Positions 8,705-17,818 of a stretch of 64,000 nucleotides of DNA are shown one piece after another; the first letter of the stretch is position 1, and every line of letters begins with the position of its first letter. The notes under the pieces were generated by a model. It made no database searches. It saw nothing but the letters and a program-made list of their open reading frames with translations, and was not told the DNA's origin. Source of the stretch: Aliiroseovarius marinus. GTDB taxonomy: Bacteria; Pseudomonadota; Alphaproteobacteria; Rhodobacterales; Rhodobacteraceae. A program made the position numbers and the translations under genes. Where the stretch lies: positions 2,069 through 66,068 of the forward strand of contig NZ_ML178715.1 in assembly GCF_004360145.1 (NCBI RefSeq). Reading direction: 5' to 3'.

Positions 8705-9468
8705 CCCATTAGCCCGCGCCGGATCAGGTTCAGCCCCGCCACCGTCAACACGATCAGCGTTGCCCGCTTGAAGGTCTTCTGCGGCATCCGATCATGCAGG
8801 CGATAGCCCAGCCCCATCCCCAAAAAGGCTGGGAGCAACATGGCCGCAGATAAGGGCGCCGTATGCTCATTAAAGACACCCGACTGCATATGCGCGCCCA
8901 CAAGCACCATCGCACCGAACCCATAAACAACGCCCTGCGCCAACATCTGCTCGGTCTTTGATGTATTCGTCGCGGTCAGATAGGCCACGAAGGGCGGCCC
9001 CCACACGCCCGAAATCCCTCCGACCAGTCCAGAGATGGCCGAGATGATGCTTTCATCCCGCACACGGTTTTCCGGGCGAAGCGCCGGCACCCAGCCCCTC
9101 AGCTGCATCAGACAGAACAGCACAATCGGAACACCAATCAGAATGAAGAACACGCGCGGCGGCAAAAACAGCACCATCTGTGCGCTGATGATCAAGGTCA
9201 CGAACAGCCCAATCAGGAAGACGCGAAACTTCTTTATAACCTCCCACGCAGCACCGGCCCCTTGGCGCAGCGCCTGCCGGATATTGGTGGTGGCAGTGGG
9301 GATAATAAGCGCGGCCAAGGCGACCTCGGCAGGCATAACCGTGGCCAGCCCGGAAATCATGATCAGCGGCAACCCAAAGCCCACCGCGCCTTTCACAAAG
9401 CCCGCGAAAAGCGTGATCGCGACGGCAAACGCCAGCGTCGACATACCTAGATCAGCCAGAATTCCCAT
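8701..9468 (-). CDS. TauE/SafE family membrane permease
   Basis: 255 aa with about eight hydrophobic segments. The N-terminal repeat reads ALFAGFVKGAVGFGLPLIM in style (FxxGFVKGAVGFG), the typical opening of the TauE/SafE (DUF81) family. These inner-membrane carriers export or import sulfonates, sulfoacetate or related anions. No neighbouring sulfonate genes are seen, so the substrate is open. The gene converges with the hydrolase with a 4-base overlap and diverges from mcd. Confidence 0.85.
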   Translation of the reverse strand: MGILADLGMSTLAFAVAITLFAGFVKGAVGFGLPLIMISGLATVMPAEVALAALIIPTATTNIRQALRQGAGAAWEVIKKFRVFLIGLFVTLIISAQMVLFLPPRVFFILIGVPIVLFCLMQLRGWVPALRPENRVRDESIISAISGLVGGISGVWGPPFVAYLTATNTSKTEQMLAQGVVYGFGAMVLVGAHMQSGVFNEHTAPLSAAMLLPAFLGMGLGYRLHDRMPQKTFKRATLIVLTVAGLNLIRRGLMG

Positions 9469-9658
9469 GCATACCCTCCGCGTCTAGCCCCTTGTAGCGG
9501 AATAAATTCTCCGCGGCACGCAAAACGCCGCTGCGTTATATATGTTCGCATTTACGGTTTCTGGCGTATTTTTATTGCGCTGCACCTGCAAAAGGATTAT
9601 CTCTCTGCAGACGCAAAATGAGCAGCCGAATCCCGGCCGCATGTGACAGGAGTTTCTT
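9469..9658. promoter_or_regulatory. Divergent TauE-like permease / mcd promoter region
   Basis: 190 bases without an ORF. The centre is AT-rich (GTTATATATG at 9535-9544; GTATTTTTATTG at 9566-9577), fitting promoters for both flanks. CAGGAG at 9648-9653 is the mcd ribosome site. No clear dyad seen. Confidence 0.5.
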
Positions 9659-11308
9659 ATGACCAGCGCCCTGATCGACAACCTTCTTGACCTGACCGGC
9701 GCGGCCCTTGCCCCGGTTGAAGCAACCTTTGACGCCGCCAAGGAAAATGTCCGCGCGCTGGTGTCCGAAGGCGACCGCGTGTCGGGCGCGAAATTGGAAG
9801 AGCATCAAGCCGCCGCCCACGCCCTGTCGTGGCTGGCCACCTATGCCGAAAGCCTGCGCCAGATGAACGCGTGGGCCGGTCGCCTGTCCGAAAACGGCCA
9901 GCTGGGCGAGATGGAGAAGCTGATCTTGCAGATCGCCTTTGGCGAATACCTCGCTCAGATGAAGGGCGGCATGATGATGAGCCAGAACGAAATGGCACGT
10001 CTGGCTGACATGGGCGTCGATGGCGCCGCTTTGGACACTGATGCGATCAACACTCTGATCGCCACTGGCAACAGCCAAGCCGCCCGCACCCGTCTGGTCG
10101 AGCTGATGCAAGACAATGCAGGCCACGCCACGTTCGGCGCCACCGGTCTGGACGAAGAGCTGGAAATGATCCGCGAGCAGTTCCGCCGCTATGCGGATGA
10201 ACGCGTGACCCCGAACGCCCATGAATGGCACCTGAAGGATGACTACATCCCGCTGGAAATTCTGGAAGAGCTGGCGGAAATGGGCGTCTTCGGCCTGACC
10301 ATCCCCGAGGAATACGGCGGGCTGGGCCTGTCGAAAGCGTCGATGGTTGTGGTCTCGGAAGAACTGTCGCGCGGCTATATCGGTGTTGGCTCGTTGGGCA
10401 CCCGCTCGGAAATCGCAGCCGAACTGGTCGAGGCCGGCGGCACCGAGGAACAAAAGCAACACTGGCTGCCCAAGCTGGCCAGCGCAGAGATCCTGCCGAC
10501 AGCAGTATTCACCGAACCCAACACCGGCTCGGACCTTGGCTCGCTGCGCACCCGCGCCGTGAAGAATGCCGAAGGCGACTATGAAGTGACCGGCAACAAG
10601 ACCTGGATCACCCACGCTGCGCGGACCCACGTGATGACGCTGCTGGCACGCACCGACCCGAACAGCACAGACCACCGCGGCCTGTCGATGTTCCTGGCCG
10701 AGAAAACCCCCGGCGACGACGAAAACCCGTTCCCGACCGAAGGCATGACCGGCGGCGAGATCGAGGTGCTGGGCTATCGCGGTATGAAGGAATTCGAGCT
10801 GGGCTTTGACGGCTTCAAAGTGAAGGGCGAGAACCTGCTGGGTGGCGTAGAAGGTCAGGGCTTTAAACAGCTGATGAAAACCTTCGAGGCAGCCCGCATT
10901 CAAACCGCTGCCCGCGCCATCGGTGTGGCGCAGAACGCGCTGGAAATCGGCATGCAATATGCCGAGGACCGCAAACAGTTCGGCAAGTCGCTGATCAACT
11001 TCCCCCGCGTGGCCAACAAGCTTGCCATGATGGCGGTCGAGATCATGATCGCGCGACAGTTGACCTATTTCTCGGCTTGGGAAAAGGACCACGGCCATCG
11101 CTGTGACCTCGAGGCTGGCATGGCCAAGCTGCTGGGTGCACGAATCGCTTGGGCCTGTGCCGACAATGCGCTGCAGATCCACGGCGGCAACGGCTTCGCG
11201 CTGGAATACCAGATCAGCCGCGTGCTGTGCGACGCCCGCATCCTGAACATCTTCGAAGGTGCTGCCGAAATTCAGGCGCAGGTCATCGCGCGCCGCCTGC
11301 TGGGCTAA
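9659..11308 (+). CDS. mcd: (2S)-methylsuccinyl-CoA dehydrogenase
   Basis: 549 aa, about 160 residues longer than ordinary acyl-CoA dehydrogenases because of an N-terminal helical extension (about 1-160). This extension is characteristic of methylsuccinyl-CoA dehydrogenase. The ACAD core follows: FTEPNTGSDLGSL (flavin and substrate loop, about 282-294), YAEDRKQFGKSL, QIHGGNGF, and the catalytic Glu region IFEGAAEIQ near the end. The enzyme oxidises (2S)-methylsuccinyl-CoA to mesaconyl-CoA in the ethylmalonyl-CoA pathway for acetyl-CoA assimilation. The other pathway genes are not in this window, so the assignment rests on the extension and overall likeness. Confidence 0.85.
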   Translation: MTSALIDNLLDLTGAALAPVEATFDAAKENVRALVSEGDRVSGAKLEEHQAAAHALSWLATYAESLRQMNAWAGRLSENGQLGEMEKLILQIAFGEYLAQMKGGMMMSQNEMARLADMGVDGAALDTDAINTLIATGNSQAARTRLVELMQDNAGHATFGATGLDEELEMIREQFRRYADERVTPNAHEWHLKDDYIPLEILEELAEMGVFGLTIPEEYGGLGLSKASMVVVSEELSRGYIGVGSLGTRSEIAAELVEAGGTEEQKQHWLPKLASAEILPTAVFTEPNTGSDLGSLRTRAVKNAEGDYEVTGNKTWITHAARTHVMTLLARTDPNSTDHRGLSMFLAEKTPGDDENPFPTEGMTGGEIEVLGYRGMKEFELGFDGFKVKGENLLGGVEGQGFKQLMKTFEAARIQTAARAIGVAQNALEIGMQYAEDRKQFGKSLINFPRVANKLAMMAVEIMIARQLTYFSAWEKDHGHRCDLEAGMAKLLGARIAWACADNALQIHGGNGFALEYQISRVLCDARILNIFEGAAEIQAQVIARRLLG

Positions 11309-11727
11309 AGCGCCGACCAGAACCCCGCTGCCAAGATCAGGCAGAGCGGGCCATAGAACATCAGGTTGAGCCGTGCGAACGGCTCTTCCATCCTCACGCT
11401 GAACAGCGGCAGAACATAGCTGGCAACCCCGCGCAGACCAAACACTGCGACCAAGACCCAGCCTGCCCAGACCAGCAAACGGTCGGGAATGACAGCGATG
11501 CCCTGCGTAAGTCCAAACAGCACGATCCCCGAACTGCCCAACGCCGCGGCCACCAGCGCCGAGGCCCAGCCGGGCGGCATCTTGGTGATTCCAGGCGCGC
11601 CGACCACTGTGCGCGCCAAGCGTCGTTCGTCCCAAATGGGCCACCAGACACCCAATGCCCACAACACGTGTGCCAATGCTGCCCCCACCAAGATCAGATA
11701 CGTAAGTCCCAAAATCACTACCTGCAT
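11305..11727 (-). CDS. Small four-TM membrane protein (DUF3995-like)
   Basis: 140 aa with four hydrophobic segments: about 5-28, 53-75, 83-105 and 118-138. It resembles the DUF3995 family of small bacterial membrane proteins, whose function is not known. It is divergent from a TetR regulator, and the 86 bases between them carry two near-identical palindromes, so it is the likely target of that regulator. That pattern is common for drug or stress-responsive membrane proteins. Its stop overlaps the mcd stop by 4 bases (CTAA). Confidence 0.65.
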   Translation of the reverse strand: MQVVILGLTYLILVGAALAHVLWALGVWWPIWDERRLARTVVGAPGITKMPPGWASALVAAALGSSGIVLFGLTQGIAVIPDRLLVWAGWVLVAVFGLRGVASYVLPLFSVRMEEPFARLNLMFYGPLCLILAAGFWSAL

Positions 11728-11746
11728 AGCGCCCTCCGTCGCATCA

Positions 11747-11760
11747 ATACGCTTGCGTAT
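11747..11760. promoter_or_regulatory. Palindromic operator, copy 1 (TetR candidate)
   Basis: ATACGC-TT-GCGTAT preceded by TCA. Six-base arms with a 2-base centre, 20 bases before the start of the four-TM gene. It differs from copy 2 by one central base. Confidence 0.75.
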
Positions 11761-11785
11761 GGTTCACGCGGCGGGTAGCTTGTCA

Positions 11786-11799
11786 ATACGCTAGCGTAT
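11786..11799. promoter_or_regulatory. Palindromic operator, copy 2 (TetR candidate)
   Basis: ATACGC-TA-GCGTAT, fully palindromic, again preceded by TCA, ending 14 bases before the TetR ATG. Centre-to-centre distance from copy 1 is 39 bases, close to four helical turns. The position would block both divergent promoters and give autorepression. Confidence 0.78.
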
Positions 11800-11813
11800 G
11801 GAGCGCTGAAACT

Positions 11814-12374
11814 ATGGCTGAAACCAAAGAGAGACTGAGCACGGAAAGCTGGCTAATGGCAGGGTTTCGCGCCCTTGCACGGTCTGGCCCGCAAGCGCTG
11901 AAAGCTGAACCTTTGGCGCGCGAGCTTGGTACGACCAAGGGATCATTCTACTGGCATTTCAAAGACGTAGCGAGCTTCCAGTCCCAGATGCTAGAGCTAT
12001 GGGAAACCCGCGCCGTCGACGACATCACCCGCTTTCTGGACGAGGAAGCGGATCCCGTGCGCAAGCTGTATATGCTTGGTGACATCTCGACCTCAGCAGA
12101 CCCGGAACACGGGGGCGATGCCGTGGAACCTGCGATCCGGGCGTGGGCGCAAAGCAACCATACTGCTGCGTATGTTGTCGAACGTGTAGATCAAAAGCGC
12201 TTGGACTATCTTCAGGGCATTCTGGCCGAACTTGACCTCAGCAACCCCGATTTCGCCCGCCTGATTTACGGCGCCTATATCGGCATGGGAACGCTGTCGG
12301 CCAAGGACGGAACCGATAACAAAGACGCCATGAGCACGCTTTTAGCCGCCCTTCTGGCCCTGCGCGACGCGTAA
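11814..12374 (+). CDS. TetR family transcriptional regulator
   Basis: 186 aa. The N-terminal helix-turn-helix reads EPLARELGTTKGSFYWHFKD (about residues 31-50), the classical TetR recognition helix with SFYWHF. The C-terminal ligand domain has no recognisable specificity. It is divergent from the four-TM gene across two matching palindromes, so it very probably represses both itself and that gene. Ligand unknown. The following META-domain gene is 38 bases away on the same strand and could be read through. Confidence 0.9.
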   Translation: MAETKERLSTESWLMAGFRALARSGPQALKAEPLARELGTTKGSFYWHFKDVASFQSQMLELWETRAVDDITRFLDEEADPVRKLYMLGDISTSADPEHGGDAVEPAIRAWAQSNHTAAYVVERVDQKRLDYLQGILAELDLSNPDFARLIYGAYIGMGTLSAKDGTDNKDAMSTLLAALLALRDA

Positions 12375-12412
12375 GGCTGGCAATCCCAGCCCCGCATCCC
12401 CATCTTTCTGCT

Positions 12413-12808
12413 ATGAAAGCTTTGTTCCTGATCCCCGCCGCCACCCTTCTTTTGTCCGCCTGCAAGGACGAAACAATCTCGGGCTATGCGGATGCAGGTG
12501 CGGTTTGGTCCTTGGTCGAGCTTGATGGCACCGCCTTTCCGGCCAGTGCGACACTCAGTTTTCCCGAAAAGGGCCGGATCGCGGGCCAAGCGCCGTGCAA
12601 CACCTATTCGGGCACCCAAACCGCGCCTTACCCGTGGTTCGAAACGGGCCCCATCCTGTCGACCAAACGCGCGTGTCCGGACCTGAACGCTGAAACCGCG
12701 TTCTTTGCGGCCCTTTCTGAGATGAGCATCGCCGAGGTATCCGGCAGAACCCTGATCCTGTCCAACGAAGCGGGGCGCGAGATGGTGTTTACAAGCGCGC
12801 CGCGTTGA
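12413..12808 (+). CDS. META-domain lipoprotein (HslJ-like)
   Basis: 131 aa. A short signal peptide ends in the lipobox LLSAC (Cys17), so a lipid-anchored envelope protein is predicted. The mature part matches the META/HslJ fold: WSLVELDG, then a core with [18 protein letters not shown], and [14 protein letters not shown]. coli HslJ is associated with heat and novobiocin tolerance; the function here is unknown. There is no clear ribosome site before the ATG. Its last 20 bases overlap recO on the other strand. Confidence 0.8.
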   Translation: MKALFLIPAATLLLSACKDETISGYADAGAVWSLVELDGTAFPASATLSFPEKGRIAGQAPCNTYSGTQTAPYPWFETGPILSTKRACPDLNAETAFFAALSEMSIAEVSGRTLILSNEAGREMVFTSAPR

Positions 12809-13529
12809 CCGCATCACGCCGCAGCCGATCCAAAAGCCGCGCCCGCGCTTCTGGCAGGGGCTTGTCGCCAAGCGCATGGGCAATGCCGTGGGTTAGGAAA
12901 TGCCCGGTGGTCACCAGCCCATCCAGTACATTGGACAAGGATCCATCCCCCACGCCTAGAAGTTCAGGCGGCAGAGGTAACAAACGATCCGCCCATTCCC
13001 CCGCCCCTTCAGCAGACACCGCCCGCCCGGTTTTGGGCGAGACATAGGCCAAATCATCCCGCGCGCCTGTCACCGCGCATTCGGTCAGGTCGAGGCCAAA
13101 GCCCAGCTCCTCCAACAGCGCCAATTCCCATTTCAGATAGGCGGTCGGCCACGCTTCGTTGACGCCCAGAAGGTCAAGCATGGATTGGGTGCGGTCATAA
13201 AGCACCGGATGGGGTTCGCGTTCTGGCAGCGCATAGGCCAGCAGCGCGGTGATCGCGTTCAGCCCCGCCAGCGCAGTGCGATCCGACAGAACCAGCGCGC
13301 GACTGCGCAAAGGTTCGACGATGTAACTGCCAATATGCTCTTCCAGCCGTGCGCGCCATGTGACGTCCAGTTGCGCGCCGGGTTGCAGGGTCGGGGCTAT
13401 CTTGCGGCTGACACCCCCGCGCACGACGCCTGCATGGCGACCATGTTCGGACGTAAAAACATCAATAATGACAGAGGTTTCGCCATGCTTGCGCACGGAC
13501 AGCAACGCCCCCTGATCTCGCCAATCCAT
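12789..13529 (-). CDS. recO: DNA repair protein RecO
   Basis: 246 aa, typical length. The N-terminal OB fold begins [22 protein letters not shown], and the middle [13 protein letters not shown] is the usual RecO zinc-region equivalent, here with few cysteines. RecO loads RecA with RecR in the RecF pathway. A strong GGAGG site precedes the ATG. It is downstream of DUF1491 and era in the conserved lepB-rnc-era-recO block. Confidence 0.92.
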   Translation of the reverse strand: MDWRDQGALLSVRKHGETSVIIDVFTSEHGRHAGVVRGGVSRKIAPTLQPGAQLDVTWRARLEEHIGSYIVEPLRSRALVLSDRTALAGLNAITALLAYALPEREPHPVLYDRTQSMLDLLGVNEAWPTAYLKWELALLEELGFGLDLTECAVTGARDDLAYVSPKTGRAVSAEGAGEWADRLLPLPPELLGVGDGSLSNVLDGLVTTGHFLTHGIAHALGDKPLPEARARLLDRLRRDAVNAARL

Positions 13530-13565
13530 CGCGACCCTCCTGAACGCAGCCTAGCGGGGTCTGTG

Positions 13566-13898
13566 TCAGTCGGAAAGCCCCGGTTCGTCCAGAAGATGGC
13601 GGCCCTGCTTGTCCTCGACTTCGATGATCCAAAGGTCCGGGTCAAAGCCCTTCTGACGGGTCAGGGCGGCGTCTACGTCGGCCTCAACGCCCTCGGACAA
13701 CACCATCCAGCACCGCTCACCCGTCATCAGATCGAAGCTGCGTTGATAAGCGACGGCTTGCCCGTCCAGCGTGTTCATCTTGACCAGAACAGCCCCTGCG
13801 GTCGCATCACCCTTTTGGGTCACGAAGGCCGGAATGTCAGACAGGCGCAGCCGCGTCAGATAGGCCGAGACCCAGACATCCGCCGTCAGGCGCATCAC
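13566..13898 (-). CDS. DUF1491 family protein
   Basis: 110 aa. Features seen are RLTADVWVSAYLTRL near the start, GAVLVKMNTLDG in the middle, and DPDLWIIEVEDKQGRHLLDEPG at the end, matching the small alphaproteobacterial DUF1491 family of unknown function. It overlaps the era stop by 4 bases, so it is translationally coupled to era, and sits before recO. Conservation of this position suggests a housekeeping link, not a known activity. Confidence 0.8.
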   Translation of the reverse strand: MMRLTADVWVSAYLTRLRLSDIPAFVTQKGDATAGAVLVKMNTLDGQAVAYQRSFDLMTGERCWMVLSEGVEADVDAALTRQKGFDPDLWIIEVEDKQGRHLLDEPGLSD

Positions 13899-14812
13899 TT
13901 GTTCCCGTCGCGGAAATCGAGCCCCATTTCCGAGTAGCGCTCTTTTTCCTCAAGCCAATTCGGGCGGACTTTCACCTGCAAGAACAGGTGAACCTTGCGG
14001 CCCATGAACTCTTCCAGCTCGGCGCGGGCGGATTGGCTGACGGCTTTGATCGTCTCGCCGCGTTTGCCCAGAATGATTCCCTTGTGACCATCGCGGGCGA
14101 CATAGATGATCTGGTCCACGCGGGCAGAGCCATCCTTGCGCTCTTCCCAGTTTTCCGTTTCGACCGTCAGCTGATAGGGCAGTTCCTGATGCAGGCGCAG
14201 GGTCAGCTTTTCGCGGGTGATCTCGGCGGCGATCATGCGCATGGGCAGATCGGCGATCTGATCCTCGGGGTACAACCACGGACCTTCCGGCAGACGCTCG
14301 GCCAGCCACTTGCGAAGGTCTTTCACACCGTGACCTTTCTCGGCCGAGATCATGAAGGTTTCGGCGAAGTTGTAGCGGTCGTTCAGGTCTTTGGTCAGGG
14401 CCAGAAGCACGGGTGCTTCCACCTTGTCGATCTTGTTGATCGCCAGCGCCACGGTGCGGCCCTGCCCGATCTCTTCCAGACCTTCCAGAATGCGTTCGAC
14501 GCCTTCAGTGACACCGCGATGTGCCTCGACCAGCAGAACGATCACATCCGCGTCCGAGGCGCCGCCCCAAGCCGCGGCAACCATCGCGCGGTCCAGTCGG
14601 CGGCGGGGTTGGAACAGGCCGGGCGTGTCCACGAAAACGATCTGTGCGTCGCCTTCGATTGCCACGCCACGAATACGCGCGCGGGTGGTCTGAACCTTAT
14701 GCGTCACGATCGAGACCTTGGCCCCCACCATACGGTTCGTCAGCGTCGACTTGCCCGCATTGGGTTCGCCAATAAGGGCGACAAAGCCCGCGCGTGTGTT
14801 CGCATCCGACAT
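13895..14812 (-). CDS. era: GTPase Era
   Basis: 305 aa. G1 GEPNAGKST, the G2 threonine in QTTRARIRG, G3 DTPG, G4 NKID, and a C-terminal KH domain (GKRGETIKAVSQSAR). Era binds the 3' end of 16S rRNA and assists 30S assembly. It starts 3 bases after the rnc stop and its end overlaps DUF1491. Confidence 0.97.
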   Translation of the reverse strand: MSDANTRAGFVALIGEPNAGKSTLTNRMVGAKVSIVTHKVQTTRARIRGVAIEGDAQIVFVDTPGLFQPRRRLDRAMVAAAWGGASDADVIVLLVEAHRGVTEGVERILEGLEEIGQGRTVALAINKIDKVEAPVLLALTKDLNDRYNFAETFMISAEKGHGVKDLRKWLAERLPEGPWLYPEDQIADLPMRMIAAEITREKLTLRLHQELPYQLTVETENWEERKDGSARVDQIIYVARDGHKGIILGKRGETIKAVSQSARAELEEFMGRKVHLFLQVKVRPNWLEEKERYSEMGLDFRDGNK

Positions 14813-14815
14813 CTT

Positions 14816-15496
14816 TTATCCTTCAACCTGCGCCAGAAGCGCTTTGGCCGCAGCTTGTTCGGCGGCCCGTTTAGAGTTGGCTTTCGCCTGTGCCGTCCGG
14901 CCATCGGGCAATTGCGCCTCAATGGTGAAGACCGGAGCATGATCCGGGCCTTCGCGGCTTGTTTCGACATATTTCGGCACGGCCATCTTACGCGCCTGCG
15001 CCCATTCTTGCAGGGCTGTTTTCGCGTCGCGGGCGTCGGCCTCGACCTTGTGGATACGGTCGCCCCACAGACGCAGAATCATGTCCCGCGCCGGGTCCAA
15101 CCCGCCATCCAGATAGACGGCAGCAATGACGGCTTCCATCGCGTCGCCCAGCAGCGCCAGCTTGCGGCGCCCGCCGGTCTTCATCTCGGACCGCCCCAGT
15201 TTCAGGACGGCGCCCACATCAATCTGCTTGGCGACATCTGCGCAAGTTTCCTTGCGCACCAACGCGTTATAGCGCGGGGCCAGCGTGCCTTCGGGCGCGT
15301 TGGGATCGTCGGCCAGAAGCTTTTCGGACATGACCAACCCAAGCACCCGGTCGCCCAGAAACTCAAGCCGTTGGTTGTCAGGGCGTGTCGTCGACGAGAT
15401 CGACCCATGCGTCAGCGCGCGGATCAGCAGGTCGGGTTTCGAAAACTCGTACCCGATGCGCGCCGTGAAGGCTTGGAGGTCGGCGGACAGCTTCAC
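14816..15496 (-). CDS. rnc: Ribonuclease III
   Basis: 226 aa. The signature [13 protein letters not shown] is at about 42-54, with a second catalytic acidic block [20 protein letters not shown]-terminal double-stranded-RNA-binding domain ends with [12 protein letters not shown]. It processes rRNA precursors and structured mRNAs. Its start overlaps the lepB stop by 4 bases. Confidence 0.97.
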   Translation of the reverse strand: MKLSADLQAFTARIGYEFSKPDLLIRALTHGSISSTTRPDNQRLEFLGDRVLGLVMSEKLLADDPNAPEGTLAPRYNALVRKETCADVAKQIDVGAVLKLGRSEMKTGGRRKLALLGDAMEAVIAAVYLDGGLDPARDMILRLWGDRIHKVEADARDAKTALQEWAQARKMAVPKYVETSREGPDHAPVFTIEAQLPDGRTAQAKANSKRAAEQAAAKALLAQVEG

Positions 15497-16272
15497 TCGA
15501 TTTCCTTGAAGAAGCGATCCGACCGCCAGGTCCAGAAATAGAACAGACGCTTGCCCGCCGCCGAGAACATGATGCGGTCGGCGCGACCCAACAGGTATTC
15601 GGCGGGCACGAAGCCCACGCCGCCTGCGTTCGGGCTGACACGGCTATCGATCGAGTTGTCACGGTTGTCACCCATGAAGAAGTAATGACCTTCAGGCACG
15701 GTAAACACGTTGGTGTTGTCCACGCTACGGTTCGCGAAGTTCAGGATCGAGTGCGACACGCCACCCGGCAGCGTTTCGATGAACTTTTCTTTCAGGCACT
15801 CGCCGCCTTCACCAACCGGACGGTTGATACATTGCGGGATGGTGCGGAAACGGCCCTGCGGCAGTTTGGTTTCCGAGAACATGCCAGCAGGCACCTGCTT
15901 GGCCTCTTCCCCGTTGATCCACAACACGCTGTTCTTCACTTGGATCTTGTCCCCCGGCAGACCGACCAGACGTTTCACATAGTCGGTGCCAAGGGTCGGG
16001 TGGCGGAAGACGACGACGTCACCGCGTTCAGGTTCCGAGCCAAGGATACGGCCCGAAATCGGGCAGCTTGAGAACGGGCAGGAATGACGCGAATAGCCAT
16101 AGGCCATCTTGTTCACGAACAGGAAATCCCCGATCAGGAGCGTGTCTTTCATCGACCCTGTGGGGATCCAGAAGGGCTGAAAGAACAGGGTGCGGAAGAT
16201 CCCGGCGATGATCAGCGCCCAGAAGATCGTTTTGATGTTCTCCCACAGGCCATCTTTCTGCTTCTCGGTCAT
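15493..16272 (-). CDS. lepB: Signal peptidase I
   Basis: 259 aa. One N-terminal TM segment (about 13-32), catalytic Ser40 in [10 protein letters not shown], catalytic Lys100 in [12 protein letters not shown], and box [13 protein letters not shown]. It cleaves signal peptides on the periplasmic side. An extra pair of cysteines ([12 protein letters not shown], residues 65 and 70) lies after box B and could form a disulfide. First gene of the lepB-rnc-era-DUF1491-recO run. Confidence 0.96.
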   Translation of the reverse strand: MTEKQKDGLWENIKTIFWALIIAGIFRTLFFQPFWIPTGSMKDTLLIGDFLFVNKMAYGYSRHSCPFSSCPISGRILGSEPERGDVVVFRHPTLGTDYVKRLVGLPGDKIQVKNSVLWINGEEAKQVPAGMFSETKLPQGRFRTIPQCINRPVGEGGECLKEKFIETLPGGVSHSILNFANRSVDNTNVFTVPEGHYFFMGDNRDNSIDSRVSPNAGGVGFVPAEYLLGRADRIMFSAAGKRLFYFWTWRSDRFFKEIE

Positions 16273-16293
16273 GTAACTGCCTTTTATCTGTCA

Positions 16294-16306
16294 GGCCGTG
16301 ACGGCC
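16294..16306. promoter_or_regulatory. Palindrome upstream of lepB
   Basis: GGCCGT-G-ACGGCC, perfect 13-base dyad, 22 bases before the lepB ATG. It may be an operator or a short leader hairpin. No U-run follows, so a terminator is unlikely. Confidence 0.35.
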
Positions 16307-16416
16307 GAAATCTGTTGTGGGCGATATGGGCGGATGGGGGGGCAGAGTCAAGTTTTGCGCCGGGTTTCGGCGGGTTTGACCGGGGATTTAGACGGGGCGC
16401 GCCTTATTCACCGCAG

Positions 16417-16869
16417 TTACTCCCAGAAAAGAGCCGTGATCTCGCCCGTAGCCTGATTCAGCGTGATCGAAAGAACGTGCCAAATGCTGCCGCCCGTGTC
16501 TGGATCGTACTTCCCTGCTGGCAGTGTGAACAGCAGCCCGCGCGCGGGATCATAGCTGGCCTCGATCTTCGACAGATCAATCCCCGAGAACCCTATCGTG
16601 TCATTCTTCGAGACAATGCGACACTGGCGATCCCCGATTTCGGAATAGGGCGGTGACAGGATCAGAAGGTGGAAGGCACCGGCGGCAGGTTCGATGGTGT
16701 CGATGACGGCAAGACGCACCTTTCCATTGCTGTACGTACGCGTGTTTTCATCCCAAGGCTCGGCAAGATTAGCGGCCGAAACCCGCCAGTCGCATTCCGA
16801 GATAGACTGTGCAAACGCAGGCGCGGCAATAAAAAGGGCAGTAAAAAAATACGTGATCAGACGTTTCAT
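16417..16869 (-). CDS. Secreted hypothetical protein
   Basis: 150 aa from the ATG giving MKRLITYFFTALFIAAPAFA, a clean Sec signal peptide cut after AFA; the longer in-frame start eight codons upstream would spoil it. The mature part has two cysteines (ECDWRV, RQCRIV) that could pair. I do not recognise a family. It stands alone between lepB and acpS, so context gives no function. Confidence 0.65.
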   Translation of the reverse strand: MKRLITYFFTALFIAAPAFAQSISECDWRVSAANLAEPWDENTRTYSNGKVRLAVIDTIEPAAGAFHLLILSPPYSEIGDRQCRIVSKNDTIGFSGIDLSKIEASYDPARGLLFTLPAGKYDPDTGGSIWHVLSITLNQATGEITALFWE

Positions 16870-16979
16870 GTTTGGGCTTTCTTCATCGGGCAATGCATCA
16901 TGGCAATACCATCAGGCATACCACGGAAAATTGTTTCATCGACCAGCAATGGCCAATTTGCAGCCCACCCTACCGGTGG

Positions 16980-17378
16980 CTAGACGGCGCGCGCCTCGAT
17001 CACCACAAACGCCTGCGCCCAAGGGTGATCATCGGTCAGCGTGACGTGGATCACGGCCTGATGTCCGGCGGGCGTCATTTCGTCCAAACGGTCCTTGGCC
17101 CAGCCCGTGACCTCCATCACCGGCTGGCCGGTGCGCAGGTTCGACACGGCCATATCGCGCCAGCTGATGCCCATGGTCAGCCCTGTGCCCAGCGCCTTGG
17201 AACATGCCTCTTTCGCAGCCCAGCGTTTGGCCAGCGTCCCGGCCTCATCCTTGCGCCGCGCAGCTTTGGCCAGCTCGCGTTCCGTGAAGACGCGGTTTCG
17301 GAAGCGGTCGCCAAACCGATCCAACGTGCCCTGAATACGTTCGATATTCGCAAGGTCCGTGCCGATGCCAAGGATCAT
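16980..17378 (-). CDS. acpS: Holo-[acyl-carrier-protein] synthase
   Basis: 132 aa. [15 protein letters not shown] gives the metal-binding Asp8, and [15 protein letters not shown] gives Glu57. It transfers 4'-phosphopantetheine from CoA to apo-ACP. The start overlaps the stop of the small membrane gene by 4 bases, following pdxJ; the pdxJ-acpS link is widespread. Confidence 0.95.
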   Translation of the reverse strand: MILGIGTDLANIERIQGTLDRFGDRFRNRVFTERELAKAARRKDEAGTLAKRWAAKEACSKALGTGLTMGISWRDMAVSNLRTGQPVMEVTGWAKDRLDEMTPAGHQAVIHVTLTDDHPWAQAFVVIEARAV

Positions 17379-17818
17379 TTAGCGGCCTTCTTGTCCAAGG
17401 CTTTGCGCTGGTTCTTGTATCCTAGTGTCAGGAAGAACCGATTGACCATAAGCGTAACCCCCATGATCGCGGCAAACACCAACACCAAGGTCATCATCGA
17501 GATCGACGAGAACATCTCGCGCATTTGAGGCATCAGGATCAGCAGTCCGGCCAGCACGGCCACGGTGATAACCCCGACGACCATTGTGGCCGACGAAGCG
17601 GCAGACCACGCCTCGACGTTTTCAAACTGTGCCAATCCGGCATCGGCGCGTTTCTGACCCTCGATCATCGCGGCCATCATCGGAGGCAGCACAGTGGACA
17701 GTCCCGACGGCAGCGAAAAGCCAAACAACCGTTGCAGCAGCAAACCCACGATCATCAGGCCGATCATGCTTAGAATATAAACGCCTGCATAGCGCTTCCA
17801 GTTCAGTGTTCCGTTCAT
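17375..17818 (-). CDS. Small membrane protein (ABZJ_00895-like)
   Basis: 147 aa with hydrophobic segments at about 10-32, 75-97 and 103-127 and a Lys-rich tail. It resembles small membrane proteins annotated ABZJ_00895; no function is known. It overlaps both neighbours by 4 bases (pdxJ stop upstream, acpS start downstream), so it is cotranslated with two cofactor genes and is certainly expressed with them. Confidence 0.7.
   Translation of the reverse strand: MNGTLNWKRYAGVYILSMIGLMIVGLLLQRLFGFSLPSGLSTVLPPMMAAMIEGQKRADAGLAQFENVEAWSAASSATMVVGVITVAVLAGLLILMPQMREMFSSISMMTLVLVFAAIMGVTLMVNRFFLTLGYKNQRKALDKKAAK

Noticed and set aside
9572-11662. 696-codon open frame on the minus strand
   Set aside because: It is antisense to mcd, which has full acyl-CoA dehydrogenase motifs; the frame is open only because of GC-rich third positions.
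13988-15541. 517-codon plus-strand open frame
   Set aside because: It lies opposite era and rnc, both fully recognisable.
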